Shown here one piece after another: positions 53,904 through 63,200 of a stretch of DNA of 64,000 nt. Position numbers and translations under genes: made by a program. Position 1 is the first letter of the stretch. Each line of letters starts with the position of its first letter. The notes under the pieces are model-generated. The model was given only the letters and a program-made list of their open reading frames with translations, was not told the DNA's origin and ran no database searches. This stretch comes from Rhizosphaericola sp047606825 (lineage in GTDB: Bacteria > Bacteroidota > Bacteroidia > Chitinophagales > Chitinophagaceae): the NCBI GenBank assembly GCA_047606825.1, contig JASGDY010000089.1, positions 1 through 64,000 on the forward strand, written 5' to 3'.

Positions 53904-55478
53904 ATGACGAAGCATTTTTTCTATTGTATTTTGATTGTTGCTGTTTTCTTTTATTCCAGTATGGGAATGGAAACGGCAATGGCAGAGCGGCATTCAACCG
54001 ATGGGACGACCTACTATGTCAGTCCTGACGGCAACGACAGCAATGCCGGAACAGACAGTGCAGCACCGTGGCAGTCGCTTGCAAAAGTCAATTCCATGAC
54101 GTTTGCGCCCGGCGACCGCTTATTGTTGCAAAGTGGCGGCGTGTGGAACGATACATTATGTCCCAAAGGTTCGGGTAAGGAGGGATTGCCTATTGTCATC
54201 GACAAATATGGCGGCGAACATAAACCGCGCATCAACGGCGGCGGTAAGGTCAACGGTTCAAGTGCGTTGTCCTTAAATAAAGTGGCATATTGGGAGGTCA
54301 ACAATCTGGAAATTACCAATGCCGTTCCAGCGGGCGTTACCTACGTGGCAATTGGGATAAAGGTCAACGGTGGCGTGCGTTCGGAGGACTCGTCTTACGG
54401 CAACATCACGATTCGCAACTGTTACGTCCACGATGTCGACGCAGCGACGGCGCATCAGCCCAACTACCATAAGGGTTCGGGTGGTATCATCCTTGTCGGA
54501 AAATTAAGCGACGTACTTGTGCAAGGTTGCCATATTGCCAACTGTTCCGTGGAAGGCTTGCGCTCCACGGGCTTTGCTGAAATGGAACGCAGGTCAAAAA
54601 ACATCGTGTTTGACCACAACCTTATCGAAAACATATACGGCGACGGCATCGTCATGGCGCAGGTGAGCGGCGGCAGTAGGATTACGCACAACACCGTACG
54701 CAACGCCTGCATGACCAACGACATCAATTTTGCGGGTATCTGGACGGTGGGCAGCCGCAACACGCTTGTGGCCTACAACGAAGTCTATGGAATGAAAGGC
54801 GGTGGCCCCCATGATGGGATGGCGTTTGATGCAGACGGTTGGGACAATCCGTCGGCTACGGACGGCGATATATTTGAATACAACTATTCGCATGACAACA
54901 ACGGCGGTTTCTTTTTGCTGATGTCCCATTCCGACAATATCACGGTCAGGTACAATGTGAGCGTCAACGACGTGGGAAAAACCGGAAGGAAAAAACTTTT
55001 CCTTATCGAAGACAGCCCCAAGACCAACCGTTACGTTTACAACAATGTTTTTTATATCGTCAATCCTGTTGGGCAACTGTTCTGGAAAGGTGTGGGCGCG
55101 GTGTTTTCCAACAATATATTCTATGTGGTTTCGGGTGTCAACAAGTTGTCGGACATGATACCAGACAGTAAAGCGAAGTTTTACAACAACTGTTTTTATC
55201 CACAATCAACTTTTGAATCCTTGAACTGGGGAACGGCGGTGCGTAACAATAATTTTTACGACGAGCCGCAGTTTGTCCGCCCTGTTTCGGATACAGGCTT
55301 GGCAGCGGCGCTGGGATTTGATGTTCAGTCAGCGTCTCCTTGCCGCAATGCAGGTATATTTGTCCCGGGCAATGGCAGTGTTGATTTTTTGGGGAATATG
55401 CTGCCAAATGGCAAACCCGATGTCGGAGCGTTCCAGCATAAGGCGGTGTCGGAGGCGGAAAGTTCGTTGGGGAAATGA
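53904..55478 (+). CDS. Secreted right-handed parallel beta-helix protein
   Basis: 524 residues with a signal peptide (MTKHFFYCILIVAVFFYSS). The mature start TTYYVSPDGNDSNAGTDSAAP is typical of secreted beta-helix carbohydrate-active proteins. The body holds repeated coils (NLEITNAV, NITIRNCYVHDV, DVLVQGCHIANC, NIVFDHNLIENIYGDGI, SRITHNTVRNACM, NTLVAYNEVYG, DIFEYNYSHDNNGGF, NITVRYNVSVND). The family includes polysaccharide lyases and glycosidases (pectate-lyase superfamily), but no catalytic set can be assigned. Its place in the PUL suggests a polysaccharide-degrading role. ATG 53904 opens the signal peptide; 53856 does not. Confidence 0.88.
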   Translation: MTKHFFYCILIVAVFFYSSMGMETAMAERHSTDGTTYYVSPDGNDSNAGTDSAAPWQSLAKVNSMTFAPGDRLLLQSGGVWNDTLCPKGSGKEGLPIVIDKYGGEHKPRINGGGKVNGSSALSLNKVAYWEVNNLEITNAVPAGVTYVAIGIKVNGGVRSEDSSYGNITIRNCYVHDVDAATAHQPNYHKGSGGIILVGKLSDVLVQGCHIANCSVEGLRSTGFAEMERRSKNIVFDHNLIENIYGDGIVMAQVSGGSRITHNTVRNACMTNDINFAGIWTVGSRNTLVAYNEVYGMKGGGPHDGMAFDADGWDNPSATDGDIFEYNYSHDNNGGFFLLMSHSDNITVRYNVSVNDVGKTGRKKLFLIEDSPKTNRYVYNNVFYIVNPVGQLFWKGVGAVFSNNIFYVVSGVNKLSDMIPDSKAKFYNNCFYPQSTFESLNWGTAVRNNNFYDEPQFVRPVSDTGLAAALGFDVQSASPCRNAGIFVPGNGSVDFLGNMLPNGKPDVGAFQHKAVSEAESSLGK

Positions 55479-55724
55479 TATAATTTGAAAATTTGAGGAT
55501 TGAAAAATAATGGATTAAATGAGTTCTTTGCTAATTGTGATGCGCATTGTAAATTTTCGTGGGCGTATGAGGTAGCTCACGGATATCACAGAGAACCACA
55601 GATGCTTTTCATCCGTGCCAATCAGTGTCATCTGTGCGAAAAATAACACAATGTTACGTTAGTGTCGCTGTGTGGTTGTGGTTTGGCGTTCTTTTTTCTA
55701 AAAGCGAAAATTTGAAATACCCCT

Positions 55725-55788
55725 GCTGGCGCACGCGTGTCGCGTGTGCTTCAGCATCTCAAGGCACACGCGACACGCGTGCGCCAGC
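55725..55788. repeat. Palindromic repeat P1, copy 2
   Basis: Perfect 25-bp arms (55725-55749 and 55764-55788; core GCTGGCGCACGCGTGTCGCG) around a 14-nt loop. It matches copy 1 at 12674-12739 in stem but not loop. Confidence 0.88.
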
Positions 55789-55861
55789 GGTGAAGTTTAT
55801 GTTTTCCTTGTACATTTTTATGCAGTGCATAGTATAATAAGCGTCCCGCTTTTTCTACTTT

Positions 55862-55869
55862 TACTTTTG
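55862..55869 (+). promoter_or_regulatory. Candidate -7 element of the GH2 gene
   Basis: TACTTTTG ends 8 nt before ATG 55878, so the transcript would have a leader of only a few bases. No spaced TTG is visible. Confidence 0.4.
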
Positions 55870-55877
55870 ATTGAATT

Positions 55878-57905
55878 ATGACGATAAAACAAGGGATTTT
55901 CTTTTTGGCGATGGTATGGTGTGTTGGAACTGCGAAGGCGCAGCGCAGTTGGCATTTGTTGGACACGGGCTGGGCGTTCCATTTTTCGTATGATGTCCGG
56001 CAGGACGCACCCAAACAAAAAATCACCCTTCCACACACTTGGAATGTACAGGAAGCCGTGGAGGGAAAAATGGACTACACGCGCACGGAAGCCATTTACG
56101 AAAAGCACCTCGACCTTACAACTATCGCCAAGAACCGACGTCTCTTCCTGTTTTTCGACGGAGTCAATTCCTACGCGCAGGTATTGGTCAACAACCATTT
56201 TGTGGGCGAGCATAAGGGAGGTTATACCAAATTCTGTCTGGAGATTACTTCGTTTGTCAATTGGGACACTGTCAACCAGATAAAAGTAATTGTCTCCAAT
56301 ACCTCTCGTCCCGACATCTTACCTCAGACAGGCGATTTCAATGTTTTTGGCGGTATCCATCGACCTGTCTATCTTTTGGAGACGAGTGCGGACTGTATTT
56401 CCCCACTTGACTATGCGTCGTCCGGCGTGTATGCCACGCCTGTATTGAACCAAAATGCCGACCATGCCGATGTTGCCGTCAAGTCAATATTGTCCGTTCA
56501 TTCCGACCATGCGCTGACCGTACAAACAACAATAAAAGATGCCGCTCGACAAGCCGTCGCTTCCGTAAAAGAAACCGTTGACGCAGCACGTCAATCTTTG
56601 GCACAAACGCTGTCGATGGACCATCCGCATCTTTGGGATGCCGTCAGAAGTCCTTATCTGTATTCCGTCGACGTGCAGTTGCTGGACGGTGACAGGGTCG
56701 TGGACCAGGTGGAACAGCCATTGGGTCTCCGCCAATATAAAGTGGAGCCTAACGAAGGCTTAGTATTGAATGGAAAATATCTGGACTTGCATGGTTTTGG
56801 CTTGCACGAGGATTTTCAGGGCAAAGGGTCGGCGGTGTCCAGACAAGACCTGCGAAAAGATATGCAGTTGGTGAAAGAAGCCGGCGCGACCAGTTTGCGC
56901 CTGACGCATTATCCACATTCGCAGTATGTCTATGACTACGCCGACAGTAGCGGCATCGTACTGTGGTCCGAGATTCCATTGGTCGGTCCGGGCGGTTATA
57001 CCGGATACGGCTATGTCAAAAATCCCGCGTTGGAAGCGCAGGCGGTGCAAGTGCTGACGGAAATGGTATTGCAGAACTATAACCATCCGTCCGTGCTGTT
57101 CTGGGGACTTTTCAATGAACTTAAACTCGACCATGACAATCCGATACCTTTTATCGTGCGGCTGGATTCCCTATGCAAATCCCTCGACCAGACAAGGTTG
57201 ACGACCTGCGCGACGTTTCTGGACAATGACAAGTTCAACAAAGTCAGTGACGTCATTGCCTGGAACAAATATTACGGCTGGTACGGCGGCAAGTTTTCCG
57301 ATATTGGCAAATGGGCGGACTGGGCGCATAACGCCTATCCTACAAAGGCTTTTGCCGTCAGCGAATATGGAGCCGGCGCATCGATACAGGACCACAACGA
57401 CGGCGTAAAAGCACCGGATCCTTCCGGACGTTTCCATCCCGAGGAATGGCAGACGGCTTACCACGAAGCGCATTGGCAGGAACTCAAAAAACGTCCTTTT
57501 GTCTGGGGGAAATATGTCTGGGACTTGGCGGATTTTGCTTCTTCCATCAGAACCGAAGGCGAACGCCTGGGCATCAACGACAAAGGCCTCGTGACCTATG
57601 ACCGGAAAGTCAAAAAAGACGCATTTTATTTCTACAAGGCCAACTGGAGCAATGCGCCGATGGTCTATATCGCCGAGCGTCGGTATGTAAAAAGAAAAAC
57701 CCAAAATGTCCGTATAAAAGTGTTCGCCAACGTAGACAACGTGCGGCTGTATGTCAACGGCAAGCTGGTTGGCACCAAAAATCCCGACGACAACAAAACC
57801 CTCCTTTGGGAAAACGTTACGCTGCGCAAGGGCAGCAACCATATTGCCGTCGAAGTCAACAATGGACCGAAAACGCTGAGGGACAGTTGCGATTGGGTAT
57901 ATTAG
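55878..57905 (+). CDS. Secreted glycoside hydrolase family 2 protein (beta-galactosidase-like)
   Basis: 675 residues with a signal peptide ending GTAKAQ. Domains: N-terminal jelly-roll sugar-binding (about 25-180, LPHTWNVQEA), Ig-like (about 185-285), catalytic TIM barrel (about 290-560). The acid/base is E414 (LFWGLFNELKLD) and the nucleophile E496 (AVSEYGAG), the normal GH2 pair. RLTHYPHSQYVYDYADSSGIVLWSEIP is the family signature region. A C-terminal domain (VRLYVNGKLVGTK) completes it. It is an exo-acting beta-glycosidase; galactosidase is the likely but not the only option. It is part of the HTCS-controlled PUL by position. Confidence 0.92.
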   Translation: MTIKQGIFFLAMVWCVGTAKAQRSWHLLDTGWAFHFSYDVRQDAPKQKITLPHTWNVQEAVEGKMDYTRTEAIYEKHLDLTTIAKNRRLFLFFDGVNSYAQVLVNNHFVGEHKGGYTKFCLEITSFVNWDTVNQIKVIVSNTSRPDILPQTGDFNVFGGIHRPVYLLETSADCISPLDYASSGVYATPVLNQNADHADVAVKSILSVHSDHALTVQTTIKDAARQAVASVKETVDAARQSLAQTLSMDHPHLWDAVRSPYLYSVDVQLLDGDRVVDQVEQPLGLRQYKVEPNEGLVLNGKYLDLHGFGLHEDFQGKGSAVSRQDLRKDMQLVKEAGATSLRLTHYPHSQYVYDYADSSGIVLWSEIPLVGPGGYTGYGYVKNPALEAQAVQVLTEMVLQNYNHPSVLFWGLFNELKLDHDNPIPFIVRLDSLCKSLDQTRLTTCATFLDNDKFNKVSDVIAWNKYYGWYGGKFSDIGKWADWAHNAYPTKAFAVSEYGAGASIQDHNDGVKAPDPSGRFHPEEWQTAYHEAHWQELKKRPFVWGKYVWDLADFASSIRTEGERLGINDKGLVTYDRKVKKDAFYFYKANWSNAPMVYIAERRYVKRKTQNVRIKVFANVDNVRLYVNGKLVGTKNPDDNKTLLWENVTLRKGSNHIAVEVNNGPKTLRDSCDWVY

Positions 57906-57937
57906 TCGGAAAGGGCGAGGAAGGAAGGCCGAAAGTT

Positions 57938-57976
57938 AAAGCCGCAGATTATGAAACAAAAATCTGCGGCTTTATT
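57938..57976. terminator. Bidirectional terminator
   Basis: Perfect 13-bp arms (AAAGCCGCAGATT and its complement) between the convergent GH2 and HigA-like genes, with A and T runs on either side. Confidence 0.85.
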
Positions 57977-57996
57977 ATATTCAGTTGCCTATATGT

Positions 57997-58287
57997 CTAT
58001 ACTTCGATGGATATTTTCACTTTTCCGCCCAGTCCTTTTTCTACGATGTCGAACAATGTTTTTAATGTAAGGTTGCTTCCATTGTTCTCGACACGAGAAA
58101 TATATTCCCGTTTTTTGTCTATGAGTTCGGCAAGTTCTAACTGCGTCAAATGTTTTTGTTCACGCGCTTTTTTTAAAAGTAGGCCAATCTTGAAAGATTC
58201 AAAATCTCTATCGAGCTCGTCCCTTCTATGGGTGCCGACAGAGCCGTAAACATGGTCTTTTATTGCTTCCCAACTTTTAGTTTCCAT
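57997..58287 (-). CDS. XRE family regulator, HigA-like antitoxin
   Basis: 96-residue helix-turn-helix protein. The HTH_3 domain (about residues 35-90) reads IGLLLKKAREQKHLTQLELAELIDKKREYISRVENNGSNLTLKTL. The C-terminal GGKVKISIEV is typical of HigA-type antitoxins, which bind and neutralise a HigB mRNA-cleaving toxin and repress their own promoter. No toxin ORF is found on either side: the usual upstream place is filled by repeat-like DNA. ATG 58287 is used; a TTG at 58305 would add six residues. An inverted repeat 48 bp upstream is a candidate operator. Confidence 0.85.
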   Translation of the reverse strand: METKSWEAIKDHVYGSVGTHRRDELDRDFESFKIGLLLKKAREQKHLTQLELAELIDKKREYISRVENNGSNLTLKTLFDIVEKGLGGKVKISIEV

Positions 58288-58898
58288 TTTTGATGAAATC
58301 TTCAAAATGACTCTTGAATGCTATGTCTTATCTCACTTTTGCAATACAAAAGTAATTTAAAGGTTGCCATTTGGTGGATTTTTCTTCCCCATATAGGGCA
58401 ATTGCTTATAAGACTTACAATTGTCCCACTTTTTTTCTTGACAAAAAAAGTGGCAAAAAAGTCAAGTCCGAAAAAGGCGAACGCTGCGCGCCAGTCACGT
58501 TGACGCTTCGGAACATTTCCGGCGGCTGTTGAGACTTTTTAGCTGTTGCAGCCCACACCGGAAACACCTTCCGCGACAACGCTCCTTTTCGCTGTTTTCG
58601 GACGGGCGTCTTGGTGTATTGAGAACGTACATGGGCTTCTTCGTTGAGAATGTAAATCCAGGTTTGAGTTTCAGCAGCCTGTCGCCATACGACCAACTGT
58701 ATAGGAGGAGGAACGCCATAGGCTTTGGCCCTCTTTGTATTAGACTATGAACGTTCAACGTTTTTTTATCCATAAACGTTAAAACCAATAATCACACTGC
58801 CTTATAAAATATTTTCCCTTCAATAGCGTTATTGGAAGTGTTCGCGGCATTGCCTTGTGTCATAGGGCCATGTTGTCAACCTTAACGAAACACAATCC
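58288..58898. other. Long intergenic region with eroded repeat
   Basis: 611 bp. It has the HigA operator (58335-58353), a hairpin at 58426-58453 (CCACTTTTTT against AAAAAAGTGG), and a degenerate GC-richer stretch (about 58470-58750) with no credible frame. The two reverse frames of 93 and 97 codons there lack family features. Confidence 0.55.
58335..58354 (-). promoter_or_regulatory. Candidate operator and -7 box of the HigA-like gene
   Basis: ACTTTTG-N5-CAAAAGT is a perfect 7-5-7 inverted repeat. On the reverse strand one arm is part of TACTTTTG (58347-58354), a TAnnTTTG -7 box, so binding here would block the promoter. Confidence 0.6.
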
Positions 58899-60038
58899 AT
58901 GTCAATAAAAATAAGGGTGCTCCATATCGGCAAATTTTATCCTGTCTATGGCGGTGTCGAGAAAGTCATGTACGACTTCTGTGACGGATTGTCGCGGAGG
59001 GGTATCCAATCCGATTTCCTGGGTGTAAACGCCGATGCCAAGACAACCCGTATCGTCAAGGTCAACCACTATTTTACCGTTTATGCGATGTCCTATATCC
59101 GAAAAGTTGCATCGACCTACCTGAGCACTACCATGATAAGGCAACTACGGAAAATCAAACACCGGTATGACATCGTCCATATCCACCATCCCGACCCGAT
59201 GGCCTGTCTGGCGTTGTGGCTTTCGGGCTTTAAGGGGAAGGTCGTCTGCCATTGGCACAGCGACATCGTCCGTCAGCAAACCCTATTGAGGTTGTACAAA
59301 CCCTTGCAGACCTGGATGCTCAAGCGGGCTTCCCTTATCGCCGGGACTTCGCCTGTATATCTGCAATGTTCGCCCTACCTACAACCTTTCAAGGACAAGT
59401 GTGTATTGGTGCCGATTGGCATTCCTCCCGTCGGTAAGTTGCTCAACCATAATACGTTACGGAAGATACAGACCATGTCCAACGGACGCAAAATCGTGTT
59501 CTCGCTGGGACGGCTTATTTATTACAAAGGCTACCAGTATTTAATCGAGTCTGCTGGATACCTAACGGAAGATATTTGCGTTATTATAGGCGGGAAAGGA
59601 CCTTTGCAGGAAGAATTTGAAGCATCTATCGTACAGTTGGGATTGTCGGACAAGGTTTTTTTGGTGGGACGTATCGAGGAGGAAGATTTGTCCAGCTATT
59701 TCTCCGTATGCGATTTGTTCTGTCTGCCGTCAACGGAGCGTTCCGAGGCATTTGGCATCGTACAGGTCGAGGCGATGGCCTACGGCAAACCCTTGGTGGC
59801 GACACGTATCGAGGGTTCAGGCGTGTCTTGGGTCAACGAGGAAAACGTGTCCGGACTGAACTGCGAAGTCGAAAACGCCAAAGATCTGGCAGACAAAATC
59901 AACACCATTTTAGGCAATACGGCTTTGGTGCAACAGTTTGGCGCAGGTGCACTGAAAAGATATGAAGACCATTTTACACAGGAAAAAATGGTGGAACGGA
60001 TGATTCCTTTATATGAAAAAATCTTGGACAAAAAGTAA
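58899..60038 (+). CDS. Glycosyltransferase family 4 protein
   Basis: 379-residue GT-B glycosyltransferase. The N-terminal domain begins RVLHIGKFYPVYGGVEKVMYDF, with the glycine-rich acceptor loop GGVEK. HIHHPDP and CHWHSDIVRQ follow. The C-terminal donor domain starts at KIVFSLGRLIYYKGYQYLIES and carries the retaining GT4 signature EAFGIVQVEAMAYGKPLVAT (E-x7-E). It transfers a hexose from an NDP-sugar, probably onto a lipid-linked glycan. It overlaps no gene; the epimerase starts 19 bp after its stop. Confidence 0.93.
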   Translation: MSIKIRVLHIGKFYPVYGGVEKVMYDFCDGLSRRGIQSDFLGVNADAKTTRIVKVNHYFTVYAMSYIRKVASTYLSTTMIRQLRKIKHRYDIVHIHHPDPMACLALWLSGFKGKVVCHWHSDIVRQQTLLRLYKPLQTWMLKRASLIAGTSPVYLQCSPYLQPFKDKCVLVPIGIPPVGKLLNHNTLRKIQTMSNGRKIVFSLGRLIYYKGYQYLIESAGYLTEDICVIIGGKGPLQEEFEASIVQLGLSDKVFLVGRIEEEDLSSYFSVCDLFCLPSTERSEAFGIVQVEAMAYGKPLVATRIEGSGVSWVNEENVSGLNCEVENAKDLADKINTILGNTALVQQFGAGALKRYEDHFTQEKMVERMIPLYEKILDKK

Positions 60039-60057
60039 TCAAAACAATAAACGACGG

Positions 60058-61041
60058 ATGAAAATTACCATTATCGGCGGTTCCGGATTTATCGGTACCA
60101 ACCTAGTCGAGATACTGAAAGGGCAACATGACATAAGGATTGTGGACAAACAGGTGTCGCGTTTCTTTCCCGACATGACGACCATCGCCAATATCTGCGA
60201 CGTGGAGGGATTGCGTAAAGCCGTAGAACCTACGGACATCATCGTCAACCTCGCAGCCGAGCATAGGGACGATGTCTCTCCGAAATCGCTCTACTATGAC
60301 GTCAACGTCCAGGGGACAAAAAACATCCTGCAAGTGATGGACGAAAAAAACATCAAGACGGTTTTCTTTACGAGTTCCGTCGCGGTGTACGGGCTGAACA
60401 AAGTCAATCCCGATGAAGCGCATCCCATAGACCCGTTCAACGACTATGGCATTACCAAATACCAGGCAGAAGAAGCACTGGGCGAATGGTACAGCAACGG
60501 CGAAAACGGCAAAAATCTTTTCATATTGCGTCCAACTGTTGTTTTCGGTCCCAGGAACAGGGGAAATGTCTATAACCTGCTCAAGCAGATTGCCTCCGGC
60601 AAGTTTATGATGATTGGAGAAGGACAAAACAAAAAATCCATGGCCTTTGTCAAAAACATCGTCGGCTTTATCCAATATACGATAGACAACAACCAATACA
60701 GTGGTTTCCATCTGTACAACTATATTGACAAGCCAGACCTGTCAACAATAGAACTTGTACAGGTCGCCGAAAAAGCAACAGGCAAAAAACTGTCTCCCAT
60801 GAAGATTCCTTATCCTTTGGGTTATCTCGGCGGGTTGTGTTTTGATTTGTTGGCAAAAATCACCGGAAAAAAATGGACGATAAGTTCCGTAAGGATCAAA
60901 AAATTCTGCGCCACCACGCAGTTCGATGCTTCCAGAATGATGGCAACAGGCTACCATGCGCCCTACACACTCAGTGATGGTATTGCCGAAACCATCAAAA
61001 GCATATTGGACGGCGTTGAAGGCGTGTTTGAGAGCCATTGA
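60058..61041 (+). CDS. NAD-dependent epimerase/dehydratase family protein
   Basis: 327-residue extended SDR acting on nucleotide sugars. GGSGFIGTN is the cofactor motif. The catalytic Tyr130 and Lys134 are in YGITKYQAE, with the serines in FTSSVAVYG. RPTVVFGPRNRGNVYNLL fits the sugar-binding region. The start ATG 60058 gives MKITIIGGSGFIG; the frame opens at 60013 inside the preceding GT4 gene, which is not used. It probably supplies a modified sugar donor to the GT4 and GT2 enzymes beside it. The exact reaction (4-epimerase, reductase or dehydratase) is not decidable. Confidence 0.88.
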   Translation: MKITIIGGSGFIGTNLVEILKGQHDIRIVDKQVSRFFPDMTTIANICDVEGLRKAVEPTDIIVNLAAEHRDDVSPKSLYYDVNVQGTKNILQVMDEKNIKTVFFTSSVAVYGLNKVNPDEAHPIDPFNDYGITKYQAEEALGEWYSNGENGKNLFILRPTVVFGPRNRGNVYNLLKQIASGKFMMIGEGQNKKSMAFVKNIVGFIQYTIDNNQYSGFHLYNYIDKPDLSTIELVQVAEKATGKKLSPMKIPYPLGYLGGLCFDLLAKITGKKWTISSVRIKKFCATTQFDASRMMATGYHAPYTLSDGIAETIKSILDGVEGVFESH

Positions 61042-61089
61042 AAAAGTATCATCCAGTTCCTAATTAATTGACGTTAATATATCAATGCG

Positions 61090-62076
61090 ATGCAGATTTC
61101 TGTCATTATACCTGTCTACAATGTGGTGCCCTATATCGAGCGGTGCCTCGTCTCACTGCTGAACCAGGATTATCTGGATTTTGAGATTATATTGGTTGAC
61201 AACAACTCTACCGACGGGTCGATAGAAGTTGCCAGTTCTTTTTTGTCTGCGCAAGAAACCTTACCGTTCCAGCTCCTGAGTGAACCGGTGCCGGGGTCGT
61301 GCATGGCCAGAAAAAAGGGGGTTGAACATGCCAACGGCGAATACATTTGTTTCATCGACGCAGACGACGAAGCCTATCCCAACATGCTGCGTGTACTTAT
61401 GGACGCGCAGGTACAGAACACTAGTGCCGACATCGTCGTTGCCTCGTACAAAATATCCCACAACGATGTATTGATGGACGCTACAGTCCAGGAAACACTC
61501 CCCAAAGGCCTCCTTGGCAGGAGAGAGGCTTTGTCTGTTTTGTTGGCAGACCGCCAGAAACTCTACCTGTGGAGGACATTGTTTAAGAAAAAACTTTTTG
61601 ATGGGATAACCTACCCGGTCAACAGCATACTGGAAGATTTGCAAGTACTGCCGTTGATTTATAACAATGCCGCCAGTGTCCTGTACCTCAACGTTCCCGT
61701 GGTTCTGTACAAGATTAGGGACGGGTCGCTTTCCAATCCGGGCAAGAAGCTGAATGTAAAGAAAATAGCATCCATCCCGGAAAGGATTTCCTATATGCGG
61801 GAGACGCTGATAAGGGCATGGCAATCGGATAGCCAGATGATAAACCGGATTTATTATTTTGATTTCATTACATTGAGAAGTGTTTTTGTCTATATGCTTT
61901 GCGGTAATTTGTCTTATGATGAATTAAAGCCCCTCGTTCCGGTTTTTCAGTCGCATTATGACGCCAAATATTTGAGATATATGGCTAGGCATGGTAAGAT
62001 GCGCTCTGTCATCTATATCCTAAAGTTGAAGTTGTTTCCTAAATATCTATATGCAAAAGAACATTCCAGACGCTAA
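61090..62076 (+). CDS. Glycosyltransferase family 2 protein
   Basis: 328-residue GT-A inverting glycosyltransferase. It opens with SVIIPVYNVVPYIERCLVSLLNQ, then VDNNSTDGS and the metal/nucleotide DxD region FIDADDEAYPNML. The C-terminal third is helical and variable, with basic clusters, as in capsule and LPS side-chain transferases. It is the last of the GT4-epimerase-GT2 run, 48 bp after the epimerase. No flippase, polymerase or chain-length gene is nearby, so this is a short branch module rather than a whole O-antigen cluster. Confidence 0.92.
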   Translation: MQISVIIPVYNVVPYIERCLVSLLNQDYLDFEIILVDNNSTDGSIEVASSFLSAQETLPFQLLSEPVPGSCMARKKGVEHANGEYICFIDADDEAYPNMLRVLMDAQVQNTSADIVVASYKISHNDVLMDATVQETLPKGLLGRREALSVLLADRQKLYLWRTLFKKKLFDGITYPVNSILEDLQVLPLIYNNAASVLYLNVPVVLYKIRDGSLSNPGKKLNVKKIASIPERISYMRETLIRAWQSDSQMINRIYYFDFITLRSVFVYMLCGNLSYDELKPLVPVFQSHYDAKYLRYMARHGKMRSVIYILKLKLFPKYLYAKEHSRR

Positions 62077-62130
62077 TCTACCGGAAGGGGTATGCAATGT
62101 GGCAAGGTATTGAAGGGTATATTTACCTTT

Positions 62131-62172
62131 GTTCACCTACGGTGGCTGCTCCGAGGTCAGTGAGAATAGTTC
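62131..62172 (-). repeat. Repeat module B, copy 2
   Basis: Inverted copy of 323-364 with two mismatches in 42 bp. It lies between convergent GT2 and gpsA genes, just left of module A. Confidence 0.75.
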
Positions 62173-62193
62173 AAACTTTTGCTAGCGGGTGGA

Positions 62194-62241
62194 GACACCA
62201 CGCCAGTAGATGCTCTAGTGGTCGGTGAAGACACCGACCAC
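62194..62241 (+). repeat. Repeat module A, copy 2
   Basis: 48-nt copy of 249-296 in the same orientation. The 10-bp stem is identical; the loop and a few flanking bases differ. Confidence 0.75.
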
Positions 62242-62252
62242 AACCCATCAGT

Positions 62253-63200
62253 TCACTGCAAAACTCTGTTTACAAAATCCTTTGCCGTCAAGGCAGATTT
62301 CAAAAGTTGGTTCAGATATTCCATCATCGGGATTTGTACATTGTTTTTTGTGGCGAGTAGCGAGAGGATTTTGTCGATGGCTTTTACGCCCTCCAGTGTG
62401 ACGCTGTTGCCGAGTTCCGCATTGAGGAAACCCTTTCCTATCAATAGTCCCAGCGTTCTGTTGCGACTGAGGTCGTTGAGCGATGTCAGCCCGAAATCAC
62501 CCACGCCGGCATATTGGAAGAGCAAGTCCGCGTTACAGTCAAATGCCGCCAATATGTTTTTTATTTCCTTGATGGCCTTGGTAAAGACCATGAAACGGAC
62601 ATTGGCGGAGTTGTACATAGCATCGACGATGCCGATGGTGATGGCATAGACATTTTTGACGATGCTGATGAGCTCGATGCCCAATATGTTGTCCGAATAA
62701 TCCAGCGTGATGATGTTTTTGCGGAACAAGCTTGCGATTGTGTTCAGGTCGCCGGGTTCGCGGCTTGCCAGCGTAAAAGCGGTCGGCATTTCGTATATAA
62801 GTTCCCTGGCAAAGCTTGGGCCTTTCAGCGAAACGACCCTGTTTGGAATCATCTCCTCTATTGCCTGGAATATGAGCTGGGTGTCTTTAGCAAAACCTTT
62901 TGCGCCGTTGACAATGAGTGTGTGGGGAGCGATGGGTGCTTTTGCCACAAAATCAACGACCGCGTAGGAAGGGATGCACAGAAACAGGATGTCCGCTTCC
63001 GTGATTTTTGCTAGGTCGTTGGTCGCCTTTATTTTTTTACTAAGCGTCTTGTTGGGATAGTATATGGAATTCTGCCTGTTGTTGTTGATGTCGGCTACGA
63101 TGTCTTCGGAACGTGAGTACAACAATATGTCATGTCTGTTGGCAATGACATTGGCCATCGCCGTACCGAAAACACCCGCTCCCGCTATGAAAATCTTCAT
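62253..63200 (-). CDS. gpsA: Glycerol-3-phosphate dehydrogenase [NAD(P)+]
   Basis: 315-residue soluble enzyme reducing dihydroxyacetone phosphate to sn-glycerol 3-phosphate for phospholipid synthesis. The Rossmann motif GAGVFGTAMANVIANRHD is near the N-terminus. NGAKGFAKDT, SLKGPSFARELI, GIELISIVKNVYAITIGI (with the catalytic lysine) and GVGDFGLTSLNDLSRNRTLG are all GpsA blocks. The start ATG 63200 (MKIFIAGAGVFG) is chosen; the frame to 63257 adds a non-conserved tail. Length is slightly below the usual 330-340. Confidence 0.94.
   Translation of the reverse strand: MKIFIAGAGVFGTAMANVIANRHDILLYSRSEDIVADINNNRQNSIYYPNKTLSKKIKATNDLAKITEADILFLCIPSYAVVDFVAKAPIAPHTLIVNGAKGFAKDTQLIFQAIEEMIPNRVVSLKGPSFARELIYEMPTAFTLASREPGDLNTIASLFRKNIITLDYSDNILGIELISIVKNVYAITIGIVDAMYNSANVRFMVFTKAIKEIKNILAAFDCNADLLFQYAGVGDFGLTSLNDLSRNRTLGLLIGKGFLNAELGNSVTLEGVKAIDKILSLLATKNNVQIPMMEYLNQLLKSALTAKDFVNRVLQ

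Larger units (their letters stand above)
55479..55877. other. Intergenic region with repeats before GH2 gene
   Basis: 399 bp without a gene. It holds TAATTTGAAAATTTG (55483-55497), a word shared with the left side of the sdh insert; a degenerate hairpin CACGGAT...ATCCGTG (about 55577-55616); palindrome P1 copy 2; and a -7 box before the GH2 gene. Confidence 0.6.

Noticed and set aside
55625..55837. 70-codon forward ORF before the GH2 gene
   Set aside because: It runs through the P1 palindrome and has no family features.
58415..58788. Reverse ORFs of 93 and 97 codons upstream of the HigA-like gene, first considered as a HigB toxin
   Set aside because: They lack RelE/HigB fold features, overlap each other, and sit in degenerate repeat DNA.
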